64,000 nt of DNA from Nocardia donostiensis (GCF_002081715.1 NZ_MUKP01000016.1:53990-117989); one strand, 5' to 3'. Shown: positions 1-10,369, counted from the first letter of the stretch. Numbers and translations: made by a program. Notes: a model not told the origin generated them from the sequence alone.

Positions 1-1
1 T

Positions 2-1132
2 GACGGCGAACTGGCCCAGATCACCCGCGACGACACCTTCGTCCAGTCGCTGGTCGACGAGGGCAGGATCACCGCCGAACAGGCGCATACCCACCCGCAG
101 CGGTCACTGATCATGCGCGCGCTCACCGGGAATGAGATCGATCCCACACTCGTCATGCGCGAAGCCCGCGCGGGCGATCGCTACCTGCTGTGCTCGGACG
201 GCCTGTCCGATGTGGTCAGCGACGAGACGATCGCCAACACCATGCGTGAGGGCGACACCGACGAATGCGCCGACAGGCTGATCGAGCTGGCCCTGCGCAG
301 CGGTGGACCCGACAATGTGACGGTCGTCGTCGCCGACGTCATCGACCTCGACTACGGGCAGAGCCATCCGATCGTGGCGGGCGCTGCCTCCGGCGAGGAC
401 GAGGACACGCCACCACCCAATACTGCCGCAGGACGGGCCGCCGCCATGCGCCCGCCGCGCGCAACCCCACGCCGGGCCGCCGCCGCGCCCGAGCCGCCCC
501 CGTCCACCTCGCACAAACTGCGCTGGATCCTGCTCGCGGTCGCGCTTGTGGTCGCCATCGGCGTCGGACTGGTGGTCGGCTACAAGATGATCCGGTCCAA
601 CTACTACGTCGGCGCCGAAGACGACCAGGTAGTCGTGCTGCGCGGTCTGCCCGGTTCGCTGCTCGGTTATTCGATCCACGAGGTCGATCTGGTCGGCTGT
701 ATCAGCCCGGACGGTGAGCTGACCCTGGTCGACAGCGGTGCCGCGATGCCGTCGGGGTGTCGTGAGCTGATGGTCAGCGATCTCGAACAAACCGGACGCG
801 ACCAGGTGGAGAAGGGGCTGCCGCCCGGTTCGCTGGACAAGGCCAAGGACCAGATGCAGGTGCTGGCCGACCGCGAACTGCTGCCGCCGTGCAAGGACGC
901 CTCGGTGCCGCAGCCCGGTGTCGTGCCGCCCGCACCGGGGCCGGACCAGAACCGGCCGGCAGGACCCAACCCACCGGCCACCACCACGGTCCCGCCGCCT
1001 CCGCCTGGCCAGGACGGCGCCCCGCCGGACGGTACCCCGCCGCCTCCTCCGCCGCCTCCGCCCACCACACCGGCGCCGACGACCCCCGCCGAGCCCCAGA
1101 CCGCGGGGGAGAACTGCCGGGTGACGGACTGA
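2..1132 (+). CDS. pstP: PstP, PP2C-type Ser/Thr protein phosphatase (3' part)
   Basis: The last 376 codons of a membrane PP2C phosphatase that removes phosphate from PknA/PknB and their substrates; the 5' end lies left of the window. The PP2C metal-site motifs are visible: DGLSDVVSD at about nt 197-223 and GGPDNVTVVVADV at about nt 304-342. A single membrane helix follows at about nt 523-585. An extracellular tail ends in a Pro/Thr-rich run. The stop TGA overlaps the ATG of the next gene (TGATG), so translation of pstP and rodA is probably coupled. The order pstP-rodA-pbpA-pknA-pknB is the classic actinobacterial growth operon. Family and context are very clear. Confidence 0.96.
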   Translation, partial: DGELAQITRDDTFVQSLVDEGRITAEQAHTHPQRSLIMRALTGNEIDPTLVMREARAGDRYLLCSDGLSDVVSDETIANTMREGDTDECADRLIELALRSGGPDNVTVVVADVIDLDYGQSHPIVAGAASGEDEDTPPPNTAAGRAAAMRPPRATPRRAAAAPEPPPSTSHKLRWILLAVALVVAIGVGLVVGYKMIRSNYYVGAEDDQVVVLRGLPGSLLGYSIHEVDLVGCISPDGELTLVDSGAAMPSGCRELMVSDLEQTGRDQVEKGLPPGSLDKAKDQMQVLADRELLPPCKDASVPQPGVVPPAPGPDQNRPAGPNPPATTTVPPPPPGQDGAPPDGTPPPPPPPPPTTPAPTTPAEPQTAGENCRVTD

Positions 1133-2604
1133 TGTCCGCTCCGGCACCACCGTCGGCGGGGGCGTTTCCGAGCCCGCCGGGTGGCTTCGCTCCGGCCCCG
1201 CCGCCGAGCACCAGACGCAACACCGAGCTGCTGTTGCTCGGTTTCGCGGCGGTTGTCACCACCGCTGCCCTTTTCCTGGTCGAGGTGAGCCAGGAACAGT
1301 CATTGACCTGGGATATCGTCCGATACGGTGCGGCCTATCTCGGCCTGTTCGCGGTGGCGCATCTGGCGGTGCGCCGCTTCGCGCCGTTCAGCGACCCGCT
1401 GCTGCTACCGATCGTCGCGCTGCTCAACGGGATCGGGCTGGTCCTGATCCATCGGCTGGATCTCGCCCACGCACAGAAGGCCGCCGACAACTCGTCGGTG
1501 ATCCCGTCCCCGAATGCCACCCCGCAGATTTTGTGGACCACGCTGGGCATCATCGTGTTCGTTACGCTGCTCATCGCGCTGCGTGACTATCGCACGCTGG
1601 CCCGCTACAGCTACACCCTCGGCCTGATCGGCCTGATCGCGCTGGCCATCCCAGGGCTGTTGCCCGCCAAGTTCTCCGAGACCAACGGCGCCAAGATCTG
1701 GATCAGGCTGCCCGGATTCAGCGTACAGCCCGGCGAGTTCGCCAAAATCCTGCTGATCATCTTCTTCGCCTCGGTGCTGGTGGCCAAGCGGGAGCTGTTC
1801 ACCGCGGCGGGCAAGCATATGCTGGGAATGGAATTCCCGCGTGCCCGTGACCTCGGACCGATCCTCGCGGTGTGGATCGTCTGCATCGGCGTCCTGGTCT
1901 TCGAGAAGGATCTCGGAACTTCGCTGCTGATCTTCGGCACCGTACTCGTGATGCTCTACATCGCCACCGAGCGGGTGGGCTGGCTGGTCATCGGCTGCGG
2001 TCTGCTGGGGCTGGGCTTCGTCTTCGCCTACCAGTTCTTCGGGCATGTCCGGGTGCGTGTGGAGACCTGGCTGCACCCGTTCGACGACTACAACAACACC
2101 GGCTACCAGATCGTCCAGTCGCTGTTCGGGCTGGCCACCGGTGGTCTCGCGGGTACCGGGCTGGGCAGCGGTCGCCCATCGCAGGTGCCGTTCGCCGAGA
2201 CCGATTTCATCATCACTACGATCGGTGAAGAACTGGGGCTGATCGGCCTGACGGCTGTGCTGATCCTGTTCCTGATGTTCATCATGCGCGGGATACGCAC
2301 CGCGCTCGCGATCCGTGACAGCTTCGGCAAGCTGCTCGCGGCCGGTTTGTCGTTCACCATCGCGATCCAGCTGTTCGTGGTTGTCGGCGGGGTCACCAAA
2401 CTGATCCCGCTGACCGGTCTGACCACGCCGTTCGTGTCCTACGGCGGTTCCTCGCTGCTGGCCAACTACGCGCTGCTCGCGCTGCTGATCAAGATCTCCG
2501 ACGCGGCACGCGCGCCTGCTCCGCCCAAGAAGCGCGAACCCGCAGCTCCGATCGCGGACGCGCAGACCGAACTGCTGCGCCGCCGGGAAGGGGGCCAGCA
2601 GTAA
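1132..2604 (+). CDS. rodA: RodA/FtsW-family peptidoglycan glycosyltransferase (SEDS)
   Basis: A 490-aa polytopic SEDS protein that polymerises glycan strands from lipid II at the membrane, working with a class B PBP, here PbpA encoded next. Hydrophobic segments fill residues 35-470, with Pro-rich ends. A typical SEDS C-terminal stretch is present (LTGLTTPFVSYGGSS, about nt 2413-2457). An upstream in-frame extension is open, but the ATG at 1132 overlaps the pstP stop and gives the usual family length. Its stop overlaps the pbpA start (TAATG). In mycobacteria the orthologue at this locus is called RodA; the paralogue FtsW lies elsewhere in the dcw cluster. Confidence 0.95.
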   Translation: MSAPAPPSAGAFPSPPGGFAPAPPPSTRRNTELLLLGFAAVVTTAALFLVEVSQEQSLTWDIVRYGAAYLGLFAVAHLAVRRFAPFSDPLLLPIVALLNGIGLVLIHRLDLAHAQKAADNSSVIPSPNATPQILWTTLGIIVFVTLLIALRDYRTLARYSYTLGLIGLIALAIPGLLPAKFSETNGAKIWIRLPGFSVQPGEFAKILLIIFFASVLVAKRELFTAAGKHMLGMEFPRARDLGPILAVWIVCIGVLVFEKDLGTSLLIFGTVLVMLYIATERVGWLVIGCGLLGLGFVFAYQFFGHVRVRVETWLHPFDDYNNTGYQIVQSLFGLATGGLAGTGLGSGRPSQVPFAETDFIITTIGEELGLIGLTAVLILFLMFIMRGIRTALAIRDSFGKLLAAGLSFTIAIQLFVVVGGVTKLIPLTGLTTPFVSYGGSSLLANYALLALLIKISDAARAPAPPKKREPAAPIADAQTELLRRREGGQQ

Positions 2605-4070
2605 TGAACACTCCGCTGCGCCGGGTGGCGATCGCGGTCATGGTGATGATCGTCGCGCTGCTGCTCAACGCCACCTACATCCAGGTGATCAAGGCCGACG
2701 ACTACCGCGCCGACCCCCGTAACTCCCGAGTGCTGCTGGACGAGTACTCCCGCCAGCGCGGACAGATCTCGGCGGCAGGCACCGTGCTCGCCAGCTCCGT
2801 CGCCACCGACGACCGGTACAAGTACCAGCGCGTCTACCCGACCGATCCCGCCGCCTACGCGCCAGTCACCGGTTTCTACTCCATGCAGTACGGCAGCACC
2901 GGCCTGGAACGCGCCGAGGACGCGATGCTCAACGGCTCGGACAGCCAGCTGTTCGGTAGCAGGCTGGTCGACCTGTTCTCCGGGCGTGACCCGCGCGGCG
3001 GCAATGTGGTCACCACCCTCGATCCGGTGATGCAGGAAGTCGCCTACGAGCAGTTGAGCAGCAAGGGTTACACCGGCTCGGTGGTGGCCATCGAGCCGAG
3101 CACCGGCAAGATCCTCACCATGGTCTCCACACCGAGCTACGACCCGAACCAGTTGGCGGGCCACGACGGCGCCAGCGGCATCCAGGCGTGGGAGAAGCTC
3201 AGCACCGACCCGGACCAGCCGATGCTCAACCGCGCCATCTCGGCGACCTACCCGCCCGGCTCGACCTTCAAAGTCGTCGTCACCGCGGCAGCACTGTCGA
3301 ACGGCGTCGCGACCCCGCATGACCAGTTCACCGCGGCACCGAACATCGAACTGCCCGGCACCACGAGGAAGCTGGAGAACTACAACGGCACCACCTGCGG
3401 TCCTGGGCCGACAGCCTCGCTGTACGACGCCTTCCGTATGTCGTGCAATACCGCGTTTGTCGAACTCGGTATCAAGGTGGGCGAAGCAAACCTCAAAGAC
3501 GAGGCCGCGGCCTTCGGTATCGGGTCACACCGGGAGATCCCGATGCCGGTCGCCGAGAGCACCGTCGGCCCCATCCAGGACGACGCAGCGCTCGGGCAAT
3601 CCAGCATCGGCCAGCGCGATGTCGCCGTCACCCCGCTCGACAACGCAGTTATCGCGGCTACCATCGCCAACGGCGGCGTCCGGATGGAGCCGTACCTGGT
3701 CGACGAGCTGCAGGGCCCGGATCTGAGCGAGCTCGACACCACCGAACCGGTGTCGGTCGGACGGACAGTGAGCACCGAGGTAGCGTCAACCCTGACCGAC
3801 CTCATGGTCGCCTCGGAGAACAACACCGTGGGCGGCGGTCGGTCGGCCTATCAGATCGCGTCCAAGACCGGCACCGCCGAGCACGGCTCCGATCCGCGCA
3901 ATACGCCGCCACATGCTTGGTATATGGCGTTCGCGCCTGCCCAGAACCCGAAGATCGCCATCGCGGTCATCGTGGAAAACGGCGGAGACCTGGCGCTGGC
4001 CGCGACCGGCGGGTCGGTGGCCGCGCCGGTGGCTCGCGCGGTATTGGATGCGGGTCTGCGAGGTCGCTGA
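2604..4070 (+). CDS. pbpA: PbpA, class B penicillin-binding protein (transpeptidase)
   Basis: A 488-aa D,D-transpeptidase that cross-links peptidoglycan. One N-terminal anchor helix is at about residues 8-28. The three penicillin-binding motifs are in order: STFK with nucleophile Ser220, SCN at 280-282 and KTG at 421-423. These spacings closely match mycobacterial PbpA. The start ATG overlaps the rodA stop. In mycobacteria PbpA is a PknB substrate with a role in septation; that role is inferred here from family and operon position. No disruption is seen. Confidence 0.96.
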   Translation: MNTPLRRVAIAVMVMIVALLLNATYIQVIKADDYRADPRNSRVLLDEYSRQRGQISAAGTVLASSVATDDRYKYQRVYPTDPAAYAPVTGFYSMQYGSTGLERAEDAMLNGSDSQLFGSRLVDLFSGRDPRGGNVVTTLDPVMQEVAYEQLSSKGYTGSVVAIEPSTGKILTMVSTPSYDPNQLAGHDGASGIQAWEKLSTDPDQPMLNRAISATYPPGSTFKVVVTAAALSNGVATPHDQFTAAPNIELPGTTRKLENYNGTTCGPGPTASLYDAFRMSCNTAFVELGIKVGEANLKDEAAAFGIGSHREIPMPVAESTVGPIQDDAALGQSSIGQRDVAVTPLDNAVIAATIANGGVRMEPYLVDELQGPDLSELDTTEPVSVGRTVSTEVASTLTDLMVASENNTVGGGRSAYQIASKTGTAEHGSDPRNTPPHAWYMAFAPAQNPKIAIAVIVENGGDLALAATGGSVAAPVARAVLDAGLRGR

Positions 4071-4107
4071 ACGAGATGGATGTGCGAGTGAATCTGCGGG
4101 GAATCCG

Positions 4108-5637
4108 ATGCTGAACAACGGTGCGATGATCGCGGACCGATACCGGCTGCAGCGGCTGATCGCCACCGGCGGAATGGGTCAGGTGTGGGAGGCCCTCGAC
4201 ACCAGGCTGGACCGCCGGGTGGCGGTCAAGGTACTCAAGGCCGAGTTCTCGGCCGACCCCACCTTCCGGCATCGGTTCCGCACCGAGGCCAAGACCACCG
4301 CGCAGCTCAACCACCCGGGTATCGCCGGTATCTACGACTACGGCGAAACCATCGACCCGCAGGGCGGCGAGATGGCGTACCTGGTGATGGAGCTGGTGCA
4401 GGGCGAACCGTTGAACACTGTGCTGAACCGGCTCGGCAGGCTGTCGGTAGTCCAGGGCCTGGACATGCTGGAGCAGACCGGGCGGGCGCTGCAGGTGGCG
4501 CACGCCGCCGGAGTGGTGCACCGCGACGTCAAACCGGGCAATATCCTGGTCACCCCGACCGGTCAAGTGAAAATCACCGACTTCGGTATCGCCAAGGCGG
4601 TGGATGCCTCGCCGGTCACCAAAACCGGCATGGTGATGGGCACCGCCCAGTACATCGCGCCCGAGCAGGCCGTCGGCGAGGACGCCACCTCGGCCAGTGA
4701 TGTGTACTCGCTCGGCATTGTCGGCTACGAGGCGCTGGCGGGAGAGCGACCGTTCAGCGGGGACGGCGCGATCACCGTCGCCATGAAGCACGTCCGGGAA
4801 ACCCCGCCACCGATGCCGACGGACCTGCCCGGAAACGTGCGGGAGCTGATCGAGATCACCATCGGCAAGGACCCGACGCAGCGCTACGCCGACGGCGGCG
4901 AATTCGCCGACGCGGTCGCCGCGGTGCGGGCCGGGCGCAGGCCACCGCCACCGCGCGGGATGGCCGCGACCGGACCGATGACCGAGGGCGCGACCCGGGT
5001 GTTGCCACCCGGACCCACGGTGATCCTGCCTTCGGCTCAGCAGGGCTACGACAACAGCGCCACCGCGCGCTACGCCCCCGCCGCCGCGGCCGGTGCGGGC
5101 GCCCGCGCCTCGGCGGGGCAGCAGGAACATTTCGGCGGTCCCGGCGACCGGGACAGCGGGGACCATCGCAAGCCTTCCGGCCAGAAGTGGATGGCCGGGC
5201 TCGGTGCGGGTGCGGTCGTGCTCGCAGCCGCGGCCGCATGGTTGCTGTTCGGCGGTGACACCAACCCGGACGGTAGCACCACCACCGGCACCTCCACGGT
5301 CGCGCCGACCACGACGCGGCAGCTGCCACCACCGGTCCCCACCACCTTCGAGCCGGAGCCGGAACCGGAACCGGAACCGTCCGCCGTCCCCCAGCCGACG
5401 ATGACGCAGCCGACGACGACACCGCCGCCGACGACCGAACCAACCACCACCGAGCCGGAACCGACGACGACCGAACCCACCACCACGGAGCCGGAGCCGA
5501 CGACGACGACACAACGGACCACCACTACACGGCCCCGTGTGCCGACAATCGACATACCATTGCCCGAGATTCCCGGTGCCCGAGGCCCCTCGGTCACTCC
5601 GACCGCGTCAGCGACTTATCCGCAAGGACAGCCATGA
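4108..5637 (+). CDS. pknA: PknA, transmembrane Ser/Thr protein kinase
   Basis: A 509-aa Hanks-type kinase. The Gly loop is at the N-terminus, followed by catalytic Lys41, the HRD loop (H138-R139-D140) and DFG at 158-160. A membrane helix lies at about 362-382. The extracellular tail is low complexity, rich in Thr, Pro and Glu: an alternating Glu-Pro run, then repeated [14 protein letters not shown] units. The ATG at 4108 is chosen because GGGGA sits 5-9 nt upstream; Met at 4126 is an alternative. The ATGA overlap with pknB implies coupling. In mycobacteria PknA controls growth and division together with PknB. The tail has no PASTA domains, so it probably has a different sensing or spacer role. 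Confidence 0.96.
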   Translation: MLNNGAMIADRYRLQRLIATGGMGQVWEALDTRLDRRVAVKVLKAEFSADPTFRHRFRTEAKTTAQLNHPGIAGIYDYGETIDPQGGEMAYLVMELVQGEPLNTVLNRLGRLSVVQGLDMLEQTGRALQVAHAAGVVHRDVKPGNILVTPTGQVKITDFGIAKAVDASPVTKTGMVMGTAQYIAPEQAVGEDATSASDVYSLGIVGYEALAGERPFSGDGAITVAMKHVRETPPPMPTDLPGNVRELIEITIGKDPTQRYADGGEFADAVAAVRAGRRPPPPRGMAATGPMTEGATRVLPPGPTVILPSAQQGYDNSATARYAPAAAAGAGARASAGQQEHFGGPGDRDSGDHRKPSGQKWMAGLGAGAVVLAAAAAWLLFGGDTNPDGSTTTGTSTVAPTTTRQLPPPVPTTFEPEPEPEPEPSAVPQPTMTQPTTTPPPTTEPTTTEPEPTTTEPTTTEPEPTTTTQRTTTTRPRVPTIDIPLPEIPGARGPSVTPTASATYPQGQP

Positions 5638-7565
5638 CAACCCCGAAGAATCTCTCCTCCCGCTACGAGCTGGGCGAGATAATCGGGTTCGGTGGGATGT
5701 CGGAGGTGCACAAAGCGCGCGACCTCCGGCTCAGCCGTGATGTCGCGGTCAAGGTGCTGCGTGCGGACCTGGCCCGCGACCCCACGTTCTATCTGCGGTT
5801 CAAACGCGAAGCGCAGAACGCGGCCGCGCTGAACCATCCGGCCATCGTCGCGGTCTATGACACCGGCGAAGCGGAGATCGACGGCGGTCCGCTGCCCTAT
5901 ATCGTCATGGAGTACGTCGACGGCGATACGCTGCGCGATATCGTGCGCGGCGAAGGACCGTTGGCGCCACGCCGGGCGATGGAGGTTATCGCCGACGTCT
6001 GTGCCGCGCTGGATTTCAGCCATAAGGCCGGCATCGTGCACCGCGATATGAAACCGGCCAACATCATGATCAACCGGGCCGGCGCGGTGAAGGTGATGGA
6101 TTTCGGTATCGCGCGCGCGATCGCCGATGCCGCCAACCCGATGACGCAGACCGCCGCGGTGATCGGCACCGCGCAGTATCTGTCGCCGGAGCAGGCGCGC
6201 GGCGAAACCGTCGACGCGCGCTCGGATGTGTATTCGGTCGGCTGCGTGCTGTTCGAGATCCTCACCGGAGAACCGCCGTTTACCGGTGATTCGCCGGTCG
6301 CGGTGGCGTATCAGCATGTGCGGGAGGACCCGCGGCTGCCGTCGCACGTCTACAGCGGGGTGCCACGCGAGCTCGATTCGGTCGTTCTCAAGGCGATGAG
6401 CAAGAACCCGGCCAACCGGTACCAGTCGGCGGCCGAGATGCGTGCCGATCTGATCCGGGTGCTGGGCGGGCAGAAACCCGGCGCGCCGATGGTGATGACC
6501 GACGAGGACCGCACCACCATCCTCGGTTCCGGCGAAGGGGCATCGCACGGTTATCACACCGGCGAACACGACGACGACACCGAATACGAGTACGAATACG
6601 ACTCCTACGACACCTCAGCTCCGGCGAGCACGCGGCGCACCACCTACATCGCCCTCGGTGTGGCGGCTGCGGTCGCGGTGGCGTTCGGGCTGTTCTGGAT
6701 GCTGCTCGGCCCGGGAAGCAAACCGGACCAGATCGCCGTGCCCGACCTGTCGAACAGTTCCATGGCGGAAGCGCAGCAGAAGCTACAGGACCTCGGCTTC
6801 CGGGTGGCGGTACAGGAGAAACCGGACGGCAAGATCGCCACCGGCAACGTTATCGCCACCCAGCCGCTGGGCGGTTCCCGTGCCGACGAGGGCAGCACCA
6901 TCACCGTCCAGGTGTCCACTGGCCCGCAGCAGGTGCCGATACCGCAGCTGACCGGGCTCTCTCGGGAGCAGGCCGCGCAGAAACTGAACGCCGAGGGGTT
7001 GCAGCTGCACCCTGAGGTGGCGCGCGAGCCGTCCAGTCCCGAGAACAAGGACAAGGTGGTCGGCCAGGAGCCCTCGTCCGGTGTCGAGATGGATGCGGGC
7101 GGTATGGTCCGGGTGACCGTCGGGTCGGGGCCGGAACAAGTCCGGGTGCCCGACGTGGTGGGCCAGCAGATCGATGTGGCCGAACCGAACCTGGTGGCGA
7201 GCGCGGGTTTCGAGATCGTCATCCGTGAGGTGCCTTCAACCGAGCCGCGCGGCAAGGTGCTCGCCACAGATCCGCCGGGCGGCTCCATGGTCGACAAGGG
7301 TTCGACGATCACCGTGCAGGTTTCCGACAGTGACCGGATCACCATGCCGAGCCTGGTGGGGCTCACCGCATCGGAGGCAGTGAACAAGCTCAGGCAGGCA
7401 GGCTGGGCGGGCAGTGTGAACCAGGTTCGCCAGATCACCCAGATCACCCTCGATTCCGGTGATGTCGGCAAGGTCATCAGCCAGCAGCCCGCCGCGGGCA
7501 CGACGGTCTCGACCACCAGCACGATCACGATCAACACCGGCGTGCTGCCACTCGGCCCGCCCTGA
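5634..7565 (+). CDS. pknB: PknB, PASTA-domain Ser/Thr protein kinase
   Basis: A 643-aa receptor kinase. Lys40, HRD (136-138), DFG (156-158) and activation-loop Thr171/Thr173 fall at the same numbers as in M. tuberculosis PknB. An acidic [14 protein letters not shown] juxtamembrane stretch precedes a helix at about 336-358. Four PASTA repeats follow (about 363-430, 431-497, 498-565 and 566-633); in this family they bind muropeptides or lipid II. The start overlaps the pknA stop (ATGA). Known mycobacterial targets include CwlM and MurJ, both encoded about 35-40 kb downstream in this window. It is the last gene of the rightward operon. Confidence 0.97.
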   Translation: MTTPKNLSSRYELGEIIGFGGMSEVHKARDLRLSRDVAVKVLRADLARDPTFYLRFKREAQNAAALNHPAIVAVYDTGEAEIDGGPLPYIVMEYVDGDTLRDIVRGEGPLAPRRAMEVIADVCAALDFSHKAGIVHRDMKPANIMINRAGAVKVMDFGIARAIADAANPMTQTAAVIGTAQYLSPEQARGETVDARSDVYSVGCVLFEILTGEPPFTGDSPVAVAYQHVREDPRLPSHVYSGVPRELDSVVLKAMSKNPANRYQSAAEMRADLIRVLGGQKPGAPMVMTDEDRTTILGSGEGASHGYHTGEHDDDTEYEYEYDSYDTSAPASTRRTTYIALGVAAAVAVAFGLFWMLLGPGSKPDQIAVPDLSNSSMAEAQQKLQDLGFRVAVQEKPDGKIATGNVIATQPLGGSRADEGSTITVQVSTGPQQVPIPQLTGLSREQAAQKLNAEGLQLHPEVAREPSSPENKDKVVGQEPSSGVEMDAGGMVRVTVGSGPEQVRVPDVVGQQIDVAEPNLVASAGFEIVIREVPSTEPRGKVLATDPPGGSMVDKGSTITVQVSDSDRITMPSLVGLTASEAVNKLRQAGWAGSVNQVRQITQITLDSGDVGKVISQQPAAGTTVSTTSTITINTGVLPLGPP

Positions 7566-7610
7566 TTCGTCACCGCGGTATCACGGCGGGCCGTGCTCCG
7601 GCCGCAGCTT

Positions 7611-8765
7611 TCAGGACAGGTCCAGGTGGCGGTTCATCGACATCGCCGCCTGGGCCAGTTCCGGCAGTTCGACCACGCCGACGCCGTGCTCGCGTAGCCG
7701 TTCGACACCGGTGCAGTTGGTTACGAATGTCGCTGGCTCCCGCCAGGCGATGACGACCCGGCCGATCCCGGCCCGCAGTATCCGGTCGGTGCACGGCAGA
7801 CGCGTCGTGGTGGCGCGCTGGGTGCAGGGCTCGAGTGTGCTGTAGATGGTGGCGCCGCGCAGCAGCGGGTCGTCGGCATCGAGTTTGTTCAGCGCGGACT
7901 CCTCGGCGTGCACCTTGGCGTCGCTCTCACGGGAGTAGCCGTGCGCGATGGCGACCCCGTCGGCGACGATCACCGCGCCGACCGAGAAGGCGGTGCTGCT
8001 CGGCGGGCAGCGCCGGGCCAGCTCGATCGCCTGGTTCATCCACAGCTGGTCGGTGCTCGTCGGTGCGGTTGCTGCATGCGACTCGGGCAGCGGGGCCTGT
8101 TTGGGCAGATAGCGCAGCAGCGCGATATCTCCGATCTGCTCGGCGGAGGCCAACCGCATCCGGCGGTCCGGCCCACCGGGGAAGGCTGCCGGGTTCAGCA
8201 GGCGCGGAGCCGCCGGGTCGCCGACGAGGATCGGAGCGACGGCCAGCAGCAGTTCATCGGCCAGTTCCGCGGAAAGGAACCCGGTGAGAATGCGGGTGCC
8301 GCCCTCCACCATCAACCTGGCGATACCGCGGTGGCCGAGATCGTCGAGCAGAGCACCGAGGTCGATGTCGGCGCCGAGCGGCACGATCTCGGCGAGGCCG
8401 TCGAGCCGATCGCCCAGCCGTGCCGCACCCGCGTCGGTGGTGTAGACGAGTTTGGCACCGCCGTGATGCCAGAATCGCAGGCCGGGGTCCAGGTCCCCGC
8501 TCCCGGTGACGGCGATTTTGACCGGATATTCCGGCTTTCCCGCGGCCCGCCGGGTCGTCCGGCGGGCTTCGCTGTTCACCAGCAGTCGCGGATTGTCGCG
8601 GCGCAATGTCTCCGCGCCGATGAGCACCGCGTCGGAGTCGGCGCGCACCTGATCGACCCGATCGAAGTCGGCCTCGTTCGACAGCAGCAGCCGACGGGGG
8701 CCTGCATCGTCGATATAGCCGTCGATGCTCGCCGCAACCGACAGCAGTACAAAGGGCCGGGTCAC
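7611..8765 (-). CDS. Fused pyrimidine reductase (RibD_C) + deaminase protein, reversed RibD-like order
   Basis: A 384-aa protein with two riboflavin-pathway domains in the order opposite to canonical RibD. The N-terminal half is a RibD_C/DHFR-like reductase: SxDGYI at the N-terminus, then IGAETLRRDNPRLLV and MVEGGTRILTGF. The C-terminal half is a cytidine-deaminase fold with zinc ligands His286 (HAE) and Cys314 and Cys325 (PCTQ...LPC). The GTG start at 8765 overlaps the pabA stop (GTGA), so the two are translationally coupled. Converting diaminohydroxyphosphoribosylamino-pyrimidine toward the flavin precursor is the obvious role, but another pterin or pyrimidine substrate is possible. No other riboflavin gene is nearby. 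It converges on pknB across a 45-nt spacer. Confidence 0.85.
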   Translation of the reverse strand: MTRPFVLLSVAASIDGYIDDAGPRRLLLSNEADFDRVDQVRADSDAVLIGAETLRRDNPRLLVNSEARRTTRRAAGKPEYPVKIAVTGSGDLDPGLRFWHHGGAKLVYTTDAGAARLGDRLDGLAEIVPLGADIDLGALLDDLGHRGIARLMVEGGTRILTGFLSAELADELLLAVAPILVGDPAAPRLLNPAAFPGGPDRRMRLASAEQIGDIALLRYLPKQAPLPESHAATAPTSTDQLWMNQAIELARRCPPSSTAFSVGAVIVADGVAIAHGYSRESDAKVHAEESALNKLDADDPLLRGATIYSTLEPCTQRATTTRLPCTDRILRAGIGRVVIAWREPATFVTNCTGVERLREHGVGVVELPELAQAAMSMNRHLDLS

Positions 8766-9406
8766 TGGGTCACCAGTGACGCGACCTCGGCCTCCAGCAT
8801 TTCGACCAGGCCTTCGGCCGGGCGTTCGCCACATACTTCCAGCCAGTTCGCCAGCATCCGGTGCCCGCCCTGAGTCAGCACCGATTCGGGATGGAACTGC
8901 ACGCCGTGGATGGGCAGTTGGTGGTGGCGGAAGGCCATGACGATGCCGCTGTCGGTACGGCCGATCACGTCGAGCTCGGCGGGTAGGGTGTCTTCGACAA
9001 CGGTGAGCGAGTGGTAGCGGGTCGCGGTGAACGGATCGGGCAGCCCGGCCAGCACGCCCGCGCCGATATGGAACACCTCGCTGGTCTTGCCGTGTAGTAG
9101 CTCTGGTGCGCGGGTGACCGTCGCGCCGAACGCGGCACCGATCGCCTGATGCCCCAGACAGACTCCGAGCAGCGGGGTGACTTGCCGGGCGCAGGCATGT
9201 ACCAGCGGGATACTGGCGCCCGCCCGGTCGGGAGTGCCCGGCCCCGGGCTGATCAGAATGCCATCGAACTGCGCGGCCACGGTATCCGGATCGGAAAGCT
9301 CCGCGTGATCGTTGCGCCAGACCACGGCCTCCACGCCCAGCTGGCCCAGGTACTGAACCAGGTTGAACACGAAGCTGTCGTAGTTGTCGACGACCAGAAC
9401 ACGCAT
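8762..9406 (-). CDS. pabA: Anthranilate/aminodeoxychorismate synthase glutaminase (PabA/TrpG)
   Basis: A 214-aa class I glutamine amidotransferase that releases ammonia from glutamine for a chorismate-using partner. The catalytic triad is Cys83 (GVCLGHQ), His172 and Glu174 (FHPES). The N-terminus DNYDSFVFN and the SPGPGTP segment are typical. In M. tuberculosis this locus is annotated trpG, with a gene between crgA and pknB. Sequence alone cannot separate the folate (pabA) role from the tryptophan role. It is coupled to the reductase-deaminase by a 4-bp overlap and diverges from crgA. Confidence 0.93.
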   Translation of the reverse strand: MRVLVVDNYDSFVFNLVQYLGQLGVEAVVWRNDHAELSDPDTVAAQFDGILISPGPGTPDRAGASIPLVHACARQVTPLLGVCLGHQAIGAAFGATVTRAPELLHGKTSEVFHIGAGVLAGLPDPFTATRYHSLTVVEDTLPAELDVIGRTDSGIVMAFRHHQLPIHGVQFHPESVLTQGGHRMLANWLEVCGERPAEGLVEMLEAEVASLVTQ

Positions 9407-9513
9407 GGATTCGAGCCTACTCGGGGTGTCGCGGCCACCCGCCGCGACGTCCTATCGATTACCTGGTGGGATAGCCTTGAAAGTACGACCTGCACGCCGA
9501 ATACGAGGACGTC

Positions 9514-9777
9514 ATGCCCAAGTCGAAGGTCCGCAAGAAGACCGATTACACGATCAACCCCGCCAGCCGGACCCCGGTCAAGGTCAAGGCCGGTCCTTCT
9601 CCGGTCTGGTATGTCGCGATCATGCTCGGGTTCATGCTCGCCGGGCTGCTGTGGTTGCTGGTCTACTATCTGGCGGCCGAGCAGATCGGCTGGATGAGCG
9701 ATCTGAACGCCTGGAACTTCCTGATCGGTTTCGGCCTGATGGTGATCGGGTTGATCATGACAATGCGTTGGCGATGA
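9514..9777 (+). CDS. crgA: CrgA, cell-division membrane protein
   Basis: An 87-aa protein with a basic N-terminus (MPKSKVRKK) and two membrane helices at about residues 30-52 and 66-85. Length and motif [18 protein letters not shown] fit CrgA, which recruits or stabilises FtsI and other divisome and elongasome parts in mycobacteria and regulates septation in Streptomyces. It lies next to the pknB cluster as in other Actinobacteria. ATG at 9514 follows GAGGA. Confidence 0.95.
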   Translation: MPKSKVRKKTDYTINPASRTPVKVKAGPSPVWYVAIMLGFMLAGLLWLLVYYLAAEQIGWMSDLNAWNFLIGFGLMVIGLIMTMRWR

Positions 9778-9853
9778 CATCGATCGGGCTCTGACCTGCG
9801 GGTATCTCCGCTTCCAGCGCGAGCTGATTACACACATGTCATTCATGCACACC

Positions 9854-9874
9854 TGTGGATAAAGTTGTGGACAA
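9854..9874 (+). promoter_or_regulatory. Pair of DnaA boxes upstream of the PH-domain gene
   Basis: Two same-strand perfect boxes, TGTGGATAA at 9854-9862 and TGTGGACAA at 9866-9874, lie 12 bp apart start to start. They sit 13 nt before the TTG start of the next gene. Such a pair about 20 kb from oriC may titrate DnaA or place the gene under DnaA control. Confidence 0.6.
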
Positions 9875-9886
9875 CTCGAGGAACGA

Positions 9887-10369
9887 TTGGGGAAACCGAT
9901 CCAGGTGCCGCCCGTGAACCCCACGCCACGCCTCTCATGGACCACACCCACACCCGCGCTCGTCGCGTGTGCCGTCGGCGGTGTCGCCATGGCCGCCGCC
10001 GCGATCTTCAGCTCCGACGCGCCGAGCCGATTGCTCGTCGGCCTGGCTGCCGTGGGGTTGCTCGGTCTGGCCGGTCTCGGGTGGCGGCAGCGGCCGCGCC
10101 TGTCGGTCCGTCCCGGTGACGATCCGCGCCTGGTGGTGCGCGGGCTGTCCGGACCCGCCACCTACTCCCGTTCCGACGTGCTACGCGCCCGGATCGTCCA
10201 CTACCGCCGCCTCGGCCGCAAGGTGCCGATGCTGGAGATCGACGTGCTACACCACGGCGCCGAACGCCTGCTCATCTTCGGCCGCTGGGATCTGGGCGTC
10301 CGCCCTGACGAGGTGTACGAGACGCTGGTTGAACAACTGCGTCTTTCAGGGGACATAACCGGCCACTGA
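9887..10369 (+). CDS. Small membrane protein with PH-like domain (Rv0010c type)
   Basis: A 160-aa protein with two N-terminal membrane helices (about residues 24-42 and 48-65). A soluble C-terminal part of about 90 aa reads as a bacterial PH-like domain (VVRGLSGPATYSRSDVLRARIV... LLIFGRWDLGVRPDEVYETLV). The equivalent gene sits next to crgA in mycobacteria. The TTG start at 9887 follows GAGGAAC with good spacing; in-frame GTGs at 9905 and 9914 are alternatives. The start lies just downstream of two DnaA boxes. Precise function is unknown. Confidence 0.78.
   Translation: MGKPIQVPPVNPTPRLSWTTPTPALVACAVGGVAMAAAAIFSSDAPSRLLVGLAAVGLLGLAGLGWRQRPRLSVRPGDDPRLVVRGLSGPATYSRSDVLRARIVHYRRLGRKVPMLEIDVLHHGAERLLIFGRWDLGVRPDEVYETLVEQLRLSGDITGH

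Noticed and set aside
7582..7595. CACGGC/GCCGTG inverted repeat between pknB and the reductase-deaminase gene
   Set aside because: The 2-nt centre leaves too short a loop and the stem is only 5-6 bp, so a terminator call is not supported.
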